Assembly: GCF_024169655.1 (NCBI RefSeq) | Contig: NZ_JALJWV010000001.1 | Coordinates: 3,167,001 to 3,231,000 of the forward strand | Direction of reading: 5' to 3' | DNA from: Pseudomonas marginalis | GTDB lineage: Bacteria; Pseudomonadota; Gammaproteobacteria; Pseudomonadales; Pseudomonadaceae | Length of the DNA stretch: 64,000 nt | Shown: positions 56,018-64,000 of the stretch, piece after piece | How positions within the stretch are numbered: position 1 is the stretch's first letter | How the letters are laid out: the number at the start of each line of letters is the position of its first letter | The notes under the pieces: generated by a model | What the model was told of the DNA's origin: nothing | Database searches by the model: none | Seen by the model: the letters and a program-made list of their open reading frames with translations, nothing else | Translations under genes and position numbers: made by a program

Positions 56018-58576
56018 ATGCGCACATCGATATCTTCCCTGTTGTGCCTGGGTATCAGCTCAATCATTGCCGTGATGGCATGGCCACTCGCCTCGTATGG
56101 CGCATGCACGGTCAACAACACCGCCGGCGATGATATCTCCACATGCGACAGTGCCTCGGCGCCGGGCTTTACCGACACCGGCGGCAACAACACCCTGAAT
56201 ATCAGCGGCAGCGGCGCGATCAACGGCAATGTCACCTTCGGGGCGGGTAACGACCTGGTGGATGTGAATGGGCCGACGGCGGCGCTCAACGGTGCGCTGA
56301 ACCAGGGCGACGGCGCGAATATTTTCCGGCTGAACCTGGGCAGCGTCACCGGCTCGGTCACTCAAGGCGCAGGCGCGGACGTGGCGCAGATCACCGGCGG
56401 GCAGGCGGGTGCGATCAGCCAAGGCGCCGGCATCGACAGCTTTGCCATGAGCGGCGGCACCATCGCCTCCCTGGCCCAAGGTGATGGCCTGGACACCTTC
56501 AACATGAGCGGCGGCACCATCACCGGAGCGTTTGAAGACGGCGACCGAGCCACGATGAGTGGCGGCACCATTGGCCGGGTCGACATGAAGCTCGATAACA
56601 ACGTGTTCGACATGCAAGGCGGCACCATTCTGGGCAATCTGGTCACCGGGTTCGGCAACGACCATATTCTGGTCTCGGGCACCAGTTACATCGGCGGCAA
56701 CATCAGCACCAGCGGCGGCGATGACTTGATTGAAATCAGCGGCGGCACGGTCAACGGGCAAATCCTCGCCAGTTTCGGTAACGACCAGTTGATCTGGCAC
56801 GACGGTGGCAAGGTCAACGGCTTGATCGTCATGGGGGCCGGCGACGACACCGCGCTGCTGAAAAACCTCAACGAAACGCTGCTGTCCTCCAACCCGCTGG
56901 TGGATGGCGGCCTGGGCAACGACACACTCACGTTCGACAACACGCAGACCGAGGTCTCCACGCGCTACACAGGCTGGGAGCAGGTGCTGCTGGATAATGG
57001 CTCGGACCTCAAACTGGGCGGCGCTTTCACATTGGGCGACAACGAAACCGGCACCGGCAACATGACCATCGACGGGTCGAGCAAATTGACCGTCACTACC
57101 GGTTCGATCAACCCCTTTACCGCCGGCCAATCCGTCACCTTGAACAACGGTGGCCTGATCGACATGACCACCGGCAGTACCAGCGCCACCGACACCCTGA
57201 CGGTCAACGGTAACTACAACGGCACCGGCGGCCGGCTCGCCCTGCAAAGTGTCCTGGGCGGCGACGGCTCACCCAGCGATTTGCTGGTGGTCAGCACAGG
57301 CACGATCAGCGGCACTACCCCCATCAGTGTGACCAATCTCGCAGGGCCGGGTGCCGAAACCGTGCAGGACGGTATCCAGGTAGTCCGGGCAATCAACGGC
57401 GCCAGCGGCACCGGCACCCAGTTCACCCTGGCCAACCGGGTATCGGCAGGCGCCTTCGACTACTACCTGTTCAAAGGCGGCGACAAAGCGGGTTCGGGTG
57501 AAAACTACTACCTGCGTTCATCGGTGCCGGTGACGCCACTGCCAGGCCCGGTGACGCAGATGCCCGAACCGGTGGTAGGCACGCCTGAACTGCCCACCAA
57601 TCCGGGCATCACGCCGATCCCGATCTACCGCCCGGAAGTGCCGATCTACGCGGTATTGTTTCCCGCTGCGCAACAAATCGTCCAGGCCATGCTGGGCACC
57701 TATCACGAACGCATGGGCGATCAGAGCCAGCAACAGCAGACCGGCACGTTTCCTGCCGGTTGGGGGCGTATTTATGGCAACAGCAGCCGCCAGAGTTTCG
57801 CCGGCACGGTGAGCCCTACGCTGAACAGTTCGATGTCCGCGTTCCAGATCGGTATGGATATGTATGCGAGCACCACCGACAACGGTGGCGCGCAGCGGGC
57901 CGGTTTCTTCGTTGGCCACAGCCGCTTGAAAGGCGACGTCAAGGGCTTCAACGGCGGCTGGCAGGACAAGGCTGCCGGCAACACCACCCTGCGCGGTGAC
58001 AGCCTGGGCGTGTACTGGACGCTGATCGGCGCCAACCAGGCCTACCTCGATCTGGTGCTCATGGGCACCCGCTTCGATGGCAACAACGAATCGGACCGAG
58101 GGGTGAAGATGAAGACTCGCGGGCACAACGTCGCCGTTTCCGCCGAGGTCGGCTGGCCGTTCCAGATGACGGACAATTGGGTGGCTGAACCCCAGGCTCA
58201 AGTGATCGTGAGCCGGACCAAGCTGGACAGTCAGAACGACGGCATCTCCGACGTGGCCTACAACGCCGACACCAGCGTCACCACCCGCCTGGGCATACGC
58301 CTGCGGGGCGACTATCAGGTCCGTGGCCTGCCGTTGCAGCCCTACGTGCGGGCCAATATCTGGCATACCGGCGCCGGGCAGAGCACCGTCACCTTTAACG
58401 GGGTGACGGACATCGACACCGAACAGAAGTCCACCTCCCTGGGCCTGAGTCTGGGTGCCACGCTGGAGGTGGCCAAGGGCGTCAGCCTGTACAGCGAAGT
58501 CGGCTATAACCGCAACCTGGATAGCCAGATGCTCAACAGCCGACAAGGCACCGTGGGCCTGCGAATGGAATTCTGA
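56018..58576 (+). CDS. Autotransporter with repeat passenger
   Basis: 852 residues from the ATG at 56018 (GAGGA upstream). A signal peptide (MRTSISSLLCLGISSIIAVM, then AWPLASYGA) leads into a passenger of repeated short Gly-Gly-Thr units (SGGTIASLAQ, SGGTITGAFE, SGGTIGRVDM, QGGTILGNLV), about 20-25 residues apart, predicted to form a beta-helix, followed by a proline-rich linker (TPLPGPVTQMPEPVVGTPEL). The last ~280 residues are an outer-membrane barrel ending in Phe (TVGLRMEF). No catalytic triad or other enzyme motif is visible in the passenger, so adhesion is more likely than proteolysis. Confidence 0.85.
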   Translation: MRTSISSLLCLGISSIIAVMAWPLASYGACTVNNTAGDDISTCDSASAPGFTDTGGNNTLNISGSGAINGNVTFGAGNDLVDVNGPTAALNGALNQGDGANIFRLNLGSVTGSVTQGAGADVAQITGGQAGAISQGAGIDSFAMSGGTIASLAQGDGLDTFNMSGGTITGAFEDGDRATMSGGTIGRVDMKLDNNVFDMQGGTILGNLVTGFGNDHILVSGTSYIGGNISTSGGDDLIEISGGTVNGQILASFGNDQLIWHDGGKVNGLIVMGAGDDTALLKNLNETLLSSNPLVDGGLGNDTLTFDNTQTEVSTRYTGWEQVLLDNGSDLKLGGAFTLGDNETGTGNMTIDGSSKLTVTTGSINPFTAGQSVTLNNGGLIDMTTGSTSATDTLTVNGNYNGTGGRLALQSVLGGDGSPSDLLVVSTGTISGTTPISVTNLAGPGAETVQDGIQVVRAINGASGTGTQFTLANRVSAGAFDYYLFKGGDKAGSGENYYLRSSVPVTPLPGPVTQMPEPVVGTPELPTNPGITPIPIYRPEVPIYAVLFPAAQQIVQAMLGTYHERMGDQSQQQQTGTFPAGWGRIYGNSSRQSFAGTVSPTLNSSMSAFQIGMDMYASTTDNGGAQRAGFFVGHSRLKGDVKGFNGGWQDKAAGNTTLRGDSLGVYWTLIGANQAYLDLVLMGTRFDGNNESDRGVKMKTRGHNVAVSAEVGWPFQMTDNWVAEPQAQVIVSRTKLDSQNDGISDVAYNADTSVTTRLGIRLRGDYQVRGLPLQPYVRANIWHTGAGQSTVTFNGVTDIDTEQKSTSLGLSLGATLEVAKGVSLYSEVGYNRNLDSQMLNSRQGTVGLRMEF

Positions 58577-58775
58577 CAGTCACGTTTGCCGACGTGCTGC
58601 CACGCAATATCGTCGGCTTGACCGCCAGCCCGCTGGCGGTTGCGGCCTCACGCAACCGCGGCGACTTCGGATGATTTCCTGCGCGGGCGGTGAACTGCCA
58701 GCCAGCAAAATGTGAAAAATTCGTTAAGCAATTCCCCCCAAAGCCTTTTTTGGCCGGATTCAATCTGCCACACTG

Positions 58776-58811
58776 ATACGAATAGTTATCGATTCGCTTA
58801 TCATTCGCTAC
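58776..58811. promoter_or_regulatory. Weak Fur-box candidate
   Basis: Before the siderophore receptor the A/T-rich stretch ATACGAATAGTTATCGATT and a second TTATCATT repeat resemble Fur sites only partly (about half of the consensus positions). Expected for such a gene, but the match is poor. Confidence 0.3.
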
Positions 58812-58838
58812 TAAAGGCACTCGGGGAGGCTCAGATTC

Positions 58839-60998
58839 ATGTTCGTTCAACAACCTGTCGGCACGCGTTTTTCACCCAGTCTACTGGCATTGGCCATCTG
58901 CCTCAGCGGCACCCAGACAACGCTGGCGGCCGACACCGAAAAAGCACCGGCACCGCTTGAACTGGGCGCCACCGAGATCAGCGGCGAGCAACTCGGCGAG
59001 ACCACCGAAGGCACCCAGTCGTATACCACCGGGCCCATGGCGACGGCCACCAAGTTGCCGTTGACCATGCGCGAAACCCCGCAGTCCGTGACCGTGATCA
59101 CCCGCCAGCGCATGGACGACCAGGCCATGACCAGCGTCAACGACGTGGTCAAGAACACGCCTGGTCTGTTCCTCAGCCAGGCTAACGGGCCAGGGCGACA
59201 AAGCTACAAATCGCGCGGTTTTGACATCGACAACATGATGTTCGACGGCCTGCCCAGCGCCTATTCGAGCTACGCCAACAGCGTGCAGCCCAACCTGGCG
59301 ATGTTCGACCGGGTCGAAGTGATTCGCGGCGCCACCGGCCTGGTCACCGGCGCCGGCAACCCGTCGGCAGCGATCAACTTTGTGCGCAAGCGCCCCACCG
59401 CTACGCCGCAGGTGTCAATCACCGGCGCCGCCGGCAGTTGGGATGACTACCGCATGGAACTCGATGCTTCCAGCGCCTTGAACGACAGCGGCACCCTGCG
59501 CGGCCGCGTGGTCGGTTCGTACCGCGACGCCAACAGCTTCCGTGACAACGAAACCAGCGACCACGGCCTGTTCTACGCCATCAGCGAAGCCGACCTGAGC
59601 GAAGACACCACCGCCACCCTCGGCTTCTCGCGTCAGGAAGACCAGACCAACCTCTTCTGGGGTGGCCTGCCCATCGGCACAGACGGCCATCACCTGAACC
59701 TGCCCCGCTCCACCAACCCCGGCAGCGACTGGGAAAACAAGGAGCTGACGATCAACACCGTGTTCGGCGACGTCCAGCACCGCTTCGACAATGGCTGGAA
59801 ACTCAACGTCTCCGGCTCCGCGTCGCAGTTGGACGGCGTGTTCACCGGCAGTTACCAGTCGCGCTACCAAACCGAGTTGGCGCGCACCGCCTATCAATCG
59901 CACCAGGACGACCAACAGTACGCCTTCGACACCTTCGCCAGCGGCCCGGTCGAGGCCTTCGGCCGCACCCACGAAGTGGTGGTCGGCACCAGCAAACGCA
60001 TTTACGACGCCACCTCCAAGGAATACAGCCCTTACGACACCAATTACCCGCTCAACGGCGCCAAACCCGACTTCCAGCGCAACGGCAAATCCCACAGCCT
60101 CACCACCCAGGACGGCGTCTACCTGACCACGCGCCTGAACCTGGCCGACCCGCTCAAGGTCATCCTCGGTGCGCGCCTGGACTGGTACGACTATGAAGAC
60201 CGCCAAAGCCAAGACGGCGACTACAAAGTCACGCGCAACCTGACGCGTTACGCCGGAGTGATCTACGACCTCGACGAGCACCACTCGGTCTACGCCAGCT
60301 ACACCGACATCTTCACCCCACAAAGCGAAAAAGACCTCTCAGGCAAGGTGCTGGAACCGATCGTGGGCGAAAACTACGAAGTCGGCATCAAGGGCGAATA
60401 CTTCAACGGCGCGCTCAACGCCAGCCTGGCGGTGTTCCAGATCGACCAGAAAAACCGCGCCACCACCGCCGCCACCCAGGCCGGTTGCCCGGTGCTCACC
60501 TGCTATGGCGCTGCCGGCCTGGTGCGCAGCCAGGGTATCGACCTGGAACTGCAAGGCGCCCTCACCGAGAACTGGCAAGTCGGCGGCGGCTTCACCTACA
60601 CCCGCGCGCATTTCATCAAGGACAGCAACCCCGCCAACGACAACCAGCGTTTCGATCCCGATACCCCGGAGCGCCTGTTCAAACTCACCACGTCCTACCG
60701 CTTCCAGGGCCCGCTGGAAAAACTGCGCATCGGTGGCAACGTCTACTGGCAAAGCCGCATGTACAACAACATCGCCCTCACCAACGGCAGCTACTATCGC
60801 CTGGAGCAAGGCAGCTATGCAGTGGCGGACGTGATGGCCGGTTACCAAGTGAGCAAGCACCTGGACCTGCAAGTGAACGCGAACAACCTCTTCGATCGCA
60901 CCTACTACTCGGCGATCGGCACCAGCCCAACCTGGGGCTCCACCGACACCTACGGCAACCCGCGCAGCTTTGGCGTGACGGCGAAGTACAGTTTCTGA
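58839..60998 (+). CDS. TonB-dependent siderophore receptor
   Basis: 719 residues, GGGGAGG before the ATG. After a signal peptide (about residue 32) comes the plug domain: TKLPLTMRETPQSVTVITRQ, GLFLSQANGPGRQSYKSRGF, then RVEVIRGATGLVTGAGNPSA. The barrel ends NPRSFGVTAKYSF, the Phe needed for membrane insertion. Typical ferri-siderophore receptor of the FoxA/FhuE/FpvA kind. No extra N-terminal signalling domain of FpvA type is visible, so no cognate sigma factor is expected. The ligand is not readable. Confidence 0.9.
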   Translation: MFVQQPVGTRFSPSLLALAICLSGTQTTLAADTEKAPAPLELGATEISGEQLGETTEGTQSYTTGPMATATKLPLTMRETPQSVTVITRQRMDDQAMTSVNDVVKNTPGLFLSQANGPGRQSYKSRGFDIDNMMFDGLPSAYSSYANSVQPNLAMFDRVEVIRGATGLVTGAGNPSAAINFVRKRPTATPQVSITGAAGSWDDYRMELDASSALNDSGTLRGRVVGSYRDANSFRDNETSDHGLFYAISEADLSEDTTATLGFSRQEDQTNLFWGGLPIGTDGHHLNLPRSTNPGSDWENKELTINTVFGDVQHRFDNGWKLNVSGSASQLDGVFTGSYQSRYQTELARTAYQSHQDDQQYAFDTFASGPVEAFGRTHEVVVGTSKRIYDATSKEYSPYDTNYPLNGAKPDFQRNGKSHSLTTQDGVYLTTRLNLADPLKVILGARLDWYDYEDRQSQDGDYKVTRNLTRYAGVIYDLDEHHSVYASYTDIFTPQSEKDLSGKVLEPIVGENYEVGIKGEYFNGALNASLAVFQIDQKNRATTAATQAGCPVLTCYGAAGLVRSQGIDLELQGALTENWQVGGGFTYTRAHFIKDSNPANDNQRFDPDTPERLFKLTTSYRFQGPLEKLRIGGNVYWQSRMYNNIALTNGSYYRLEQGSYAVADVMAGYQVSKHLDLQVNANNLFDRTYYSAIGTSPTWGSTDTYGNPRSFGVTAKYSF

Positions 60999-61142
60999 CG
61001 GTTGCGGCGCCCGGGACTATTGAGCAAAAGAACAGGCAGCCCAGCCAGGGGCTGATTGAGTATGGCGCTGCTTTATAGGTCGCATGAGTCGCGAGTCGAC
61101 CCAAAACGCCCCTGCGCTGGATTCGCCATGACGATATGTATC

Positions 61143-61162
61143 CCGCGGGCAATAGCCCGCGG
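61143..61162. repeat. Perfect inverted repeat, no T-run
   Basis: CCGCGGGC-AATA-GCCCGCGG is a perfect 8-bp hairpin between the receptor and the next operon. No T-run follows, so intrinsic termination is doubtful. It may be a repetitive palindrome. Confidence 0.5.
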
Positions 61163-61241
61163 CAAAGAAGTGGTTATTAGAGCCTCAGTAATTTGCTACA
61201 GGGTGTACCATCAAATGCCGTCCATCAGATATTAGTCCGTC

Positions 61242-61676
61242 ATGTCCACACCAAGCGAAGAGAGCCGCCAGATCGTAGCTTCTCTGGCGTGCCGTGTTGG
61301 CCCCAACGCTGATGTCGCAAGAATCGCCGAGGCGATCGTTTCAATCTTGCAAGCGATGGACGCCGCACTGACCCCCATTATCGGCCGGCAAGGCGTCGTT
61401 GCGATGTATCGGCGAAGCGTGCATTTGTGCGCCTGCGCCCACCCTCAACTGGCTGGCGTTAATGACAGCGCGCAGGCCGCACCGGATCTGATTGCCCTCA
61501 AATCCGTACTGGTCGAGCAAAGCGCGGCCGAAGCACTGCATCTCGGTGAAGTGCTGTTGACCACGTTTTATGAGCTGCTGACCACGCTGATCGGGCCTGC
61601 ACTGACCGCCCGTTTGCTGCGCGGCGTGTGGGAACCCTCTTTGAGTGACACCCCTTCGCAGGAAAATTCGCCATGA
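61242..61676 (+). CDS. Helical protein of KaiC operon
   Basis: 144 residues, predicted all-helical (VARIAEAIVSILQAMDAALT, GVVAMYRRSVHLCACAHPQL, EALHLGEVLLTTFYELLTTL). No named domain recognised. It overlaps the start of the KaiC-like gene by four bases (ATGA), which argues that the two proteins act together. Could be a KaiB-like or signalling partner in function, but it does not resemble KaiB in sequence. Confidence 0.7.
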   Translation: MSTPSEESRQIVASLACRVGPNADVARIAEAIVSILQAMDAALTPIIGRQGVVAMYRRSVHLCACAHPQLAGVNDSAQAAPDLIALKSVLVEQSAAEALHLGEVLLTTFYELLTTLIGPALTARLLRGVWEPSLSDTPSQENSP

Positions 61677-63148
61677 GCACCAAAGTGACAATCAATCGTC
61701 TGGCCACCGGCGTGCCAGGACTGGACGAGGTGCTGGGCGGAGGGTTGCCGGAGTTTTCGTTCAACCTGATCGCCGGCCCCCCGGGCTGCGGCAAGACAAC
61801 CCTGGCGCATCAGATGATGTTCGCCCTTGCGACGCCCGAACGCCCCGCGCTGTTTTTTACGGTGCTTGGCGAACCGCCGCTGAAAATGCTGCGTTATCAG
61901 CAGCAATTCGATTTTTTCGACAGCCAGACGATCAACCAGTCGATCCGCTATATCAACTTGGCGGACGATACCCTGGCAGGCAATTTGGACGAGGTGCTAC
62001 GACGCATCGTCAGCGAGGTGGAGGCATATTCGCCGGCGCTGGTGTTTGTCGACTCGTTTCGCTCGGTGGTGCTGGCCAGTCAGACCCAGGACAACCCCAA
62101 CAACAATTTGCCGCAGTTCGTTCAGCAACTGGGCATGTTGATGACGACCTGGCAGGCGACGACGTTTCTAATCGGTGAATACTTCACTGAAACAGACACG
62201 AACCCGATTTTCACCGTGGCCGATGGTTTGATCTGGCTGCGCCAAAGCGTCGAGCGCAATTCGATGGTGCGCAAGATGGAAATCATGAAAATGCGCGGCC
62301 AGCCGACATTGCCCGGCCTGCACACCTTCCGTATCGCCACCTCGGGGATCAAGGTCTTTGCTCCAGCGCCCCTCAACCCGGTTGAAACGCCGCTGAAGTT
62401 CCCGATCAAACGCCTGAAAATGGGCGTGCCACGGCTCGACGAAATGCTCGGCGGCGGGTTGCCCCAGGGGTATTCGTTGCTGGTGGCTGGCCCGTCAGGT
62501 TCAGGCAAAAGCATTCTGGCGGCGACGTTCCTGGCCGAAGGCGCACGCAATGGTGAAACCGGCGTGATCGCGGTGTTTGAACAACGCCCCAACCACTCGC
62601 AAAACGCGATGTTGAGCAACCTGATTCAGACCGGTCAGGTTGGCTTGGTCGATAGCCGGGCACCGGACCTGTCCATCGACGAAGTCGTCCAGTTGCTGCT
62701 CAGCGAAATCAGCCGGTTGAACGCCACACGCGTGGTGATCGATTCGCTGTCGGGCTTTGAGTTGGCGCTGGCGCCGACCTTTCGTGAAGACTTCCGTGAG
62801 TCGTTGTCGCGCATGGTCACTGCGTTGACACGCGCCGGGGTCAGTGTGTTGATGACATCGGAGTTGGAGGATCGCTACACCGACCTGCGTTTCAGCCCTT
62901 ACGGCACAGCCTTTCTTACCGATGCAATCATTGTCCAGCGCTATATTGAAGTGCAGAGCCGTTTGCTGCGGATCATGGCCGTCGTCAAAGTGCGTGCCAG
63001 CGCCCATTCCGATGAGTTGCGCCAGTATCACATCGACGACCACGGCCTGCAGATTGGCGAAATGCTCGCCGATCAGGAGGGGCTGCTGGGCGGTCGTCCG
63101 ACGAGTCACCGCATAGGGACGATACACGCGGGAGATCACAATGTTTGA
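61673..63148 (+). CDS. Double-domain KaiC-like ATPase
   Basis: 491 residues with two RecA-type domains, as in KaiC. Walker A motifs: GPPGCGKTTLAHQM (first domain, about residue 36) and GPSGSGKSILAATF (second, about residue 274); each opens with the KaiC start pattern (RLATGVPGLDEVLGGGLPE and RLKMGVPRLDEMLGGGLPQ). Walker B stretches are SPALVFVDSFRS and ATRVVIDSLSGFELA. Outside cyanobacteria such proteins act as ATP-driven timers or stress-response switches. It is encoded with a helical partner and a histidine kinase. Confidence 0.88.
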   Translation: MSTKVTINRLATGVPGLDEVLGGGLPEFSFNLIAGPPGCGKTTLAHQMMFALATPERPALFFTVLGEPPLKMLRYQQQFDFFDSQTINQSIRYINLADDTLAGNLDEVLRRIVSEVEAYSPALVFVDSFRSVVLASQTQDNPNNNLPQFVQQLGMLMTTWQATTFLIGEYFTETDTNPIFTVADGLIWLRQSVERNSMVRKMEIMKMRGQPTLPGLHTFRIATSGIKVFAPAPLNPVETPLKFPIKRLKMGVPRLDEMLGGGLPQGYSLLVAGPSGSGKSILAATFLAEGARNGETGVIAVFEQRPNHSQNAMLSNLIQTGQVGLVDSRAPDLSIDEVVQLLLSEISRLNATRVVIDSLSGFELALAPTFREDFRESLSRMVTALTRAGVSVLMTSELEDRYTDLRFSPYGTAFLTDAIIVQRYIEVQSRLLRIMAVVKVRASAHSDELRQYHIDDHGLQIGEMLADQEGLLGGRPTSHRIGTIHAGDHNV

Positions 63149-63157
63149 GCCCGACTC

Positions 63158-64000
63158 ATGAGCTATACCAACAGCGAGAACGAGCGTGAGAAGGCGAATG
63201 CCGCTCACGAACTGTTCTTGCTCGGTCAAAAAACGGTTGAGGCGCGCGCCGTATTGGCGGCCCTGCAACAACAGTTGAGCGACGCCAGCAGCCGTCTGGT
63301 GGATACCCAGCAGGTCGAGCAGGTGATCGAGGTCAACCAGCAACTGGTGTTGGCGATACTCCTGGCGCAATCAGACGCTGTAACTCCCCCTCGTTTGGAA
63401 GAACTGAGTTTGTACCAGGAGTTGCGGGAGGCCAACGCGCAACTGGTCATAGCGGCACTCAGTGCCCAGGAACTTCAGGCGACAGCCGAGCGCGCGCTGA
63501 GTCAGCAAAAAAACATACTGGCGATGGTCGCCCATGAGCTGAGAAACCCGCTGACCCCCATCAGTTTGATTGCAGAACGGATGGTGCGCCTGCCCAGCGA
63601 GCAACTGCCGCGAATGCGTGAGTTGATCGAGGGCCAGGTACAGCATATTTCACAACTGGTCGATGACCTGCTGGATGTCTCCCGCGCCAGCACGGGCAAG
63701 CTGCGAATCAATCGCCGCGAGGTCGACATGATGCAGATTCTTGAAGGTGCAATTGATGCCTGTCGCCCGCTCACGACTGCGCAACAGCAGCATTTCGATG
63801 TCGATCTGCCCGATCGCGTTTTGATGATCAATGGCGACCCGGGGCGTCTCGCGCAGATTATCCACAACCTTCTGGCCAATGCAGCCAAATACACGCCCGT
63901 CGGCGGCAGAATCAAACTCTGTGTAACCGTAGAAGGCAGTGTTTTGACAATGACTATTTCCGACAATGGTATTGGCGTTACGGCGCAAGCATTGCCGTTT
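63158..64000 (+). CDS. Histidine kinase, C-terminus off the edge
   Basis: The frame from the ATG at 63158 is open for 281 codons to the window end. An N-terminal coiled-coil part (about 1-110: LFLLGQKTVEARAVLAALQQ) precedes the dimerisation/His domain with His126 in MVAHELRNPLTPISL. The ATP-binding half follows with NLLANAAKYTPVGG (N-box) and the start of the G1 box SDNGIGV. No membrane segment is visible, so it is a soluble kinase. It begins ten bases after the KaiC-like gene and may take its input from it. The receiver or regulator end is outside the window. Confidence 0.88.
   Translation, partial: MSYTNSENEREKANAAHELFLLGQKTVEARAVLAALQQQLSDASSRLVDTQQVEQVIEVNQQLVLAILLAQSDAVTPPRLEELSLYQELREANAQLVIAALSAQELQATAERALSQQKNILAMVAHELRNPLTPISLIAERMVRLPSEQLPRMRELIEGQVQHISQLVDDLLDVSRASTGKLRINRREVDMMQILEGAIDACRPLTTAQQQHFDVDLPDRVLMINGDPGRLAQIIHNLLANAAKYTPVGGRIKLCVTVEGSVLTMTISDNGIGVTAQALPF

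Noticed and set aside
1..64000. CRISPR array or rRNA operon
   Set aside because: No regularly spaced identical repeats and no rRNA-like sequence were seen on reading through; only the tRNA-Cys is an obvious RNA gene.

Overview
The window reads as a chromosome segment of a Pseudomonas of the fluorescens type. The evidence is the high GC content, the glgA-treZ-malQ-treY-DUF2934-glgX trehalose/glycogen block, the lhgO locus with its own GntR regulator, and the paired KaiC-like ATPase and histidine kinase. It divides into a prophage (about 1-27,550, its left end outside the window) and host accessory and core genes (27,550-64,000).

The prophage is the early half of a lambdoid genome drawn in mirror image. 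A leftward operon (partial gene at the left edge, ninG, small genes, DUF1367, DUF1382, replication O-like and P-like genes, antirepressor, ymfL, cro) runs from a promoter at about 5.73 kb. A rightward operon (methyltransferase, GHKL ATPase, Rad52-like protein, Gp157, NdpA, C5 methyltransferase, DUF4224, integrase) runs from a promoter at about 12.7 kb to an integrase beside a tRNA-Cys gene. Both promoters are overlapped by copies of one operator (core TTCAGCATGCTTAAT). There are three copies at each end, so the pair behaves like lambda OR and OL, but about 7 kb apart. The rightward leader also carries a boxA-plus-hairpin nut-like site followed by a small basic reading frame.

Between the operators, where lambda carries cI and rexAB, sit the CI-type repressor and about 6 kb of cargo: a 664-residue GHKL ATPase fused to a Shedu-like (DUF4263) nuclease, two DUF2388 secreted proteins, a stefin-like protease inhibitor, a superinfection-immunity membrane protein with a zinc ribbon, and a LexA-boxed DUF1654 gene. 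More cargo lies antisense inside the rightward operon: a HEPN-motif protein and two membrane-anchored proteins that share one transmembrane motif. This set is the best candidate for an undescribed phage-defence or exclusion system.

Host region: two toxin-like genes (a 1196-residue protein ending in an EreA/ChaN-like domain, and an RTX-repeat protein with an HEIGH M91-type metallopeptidase motif) with small genes around them; a GntR regulator, L-2-hydroxyglutarate oxidase and MHS transporter with matching palindromic operators; a haem/flavin reductase, DUF411, YqaA and hydroxyacid dehydrogenase genes; the maltodextrin-to-trehalose cluster; an acyl-CoA-dehydrogenase-like gene and PIG-L deacetylase separated by a deletion scar; an autotransporter; a TonB siderophore receptor; and a three-gene KaiC/histidine-kinase cluster that runs off the right edge.
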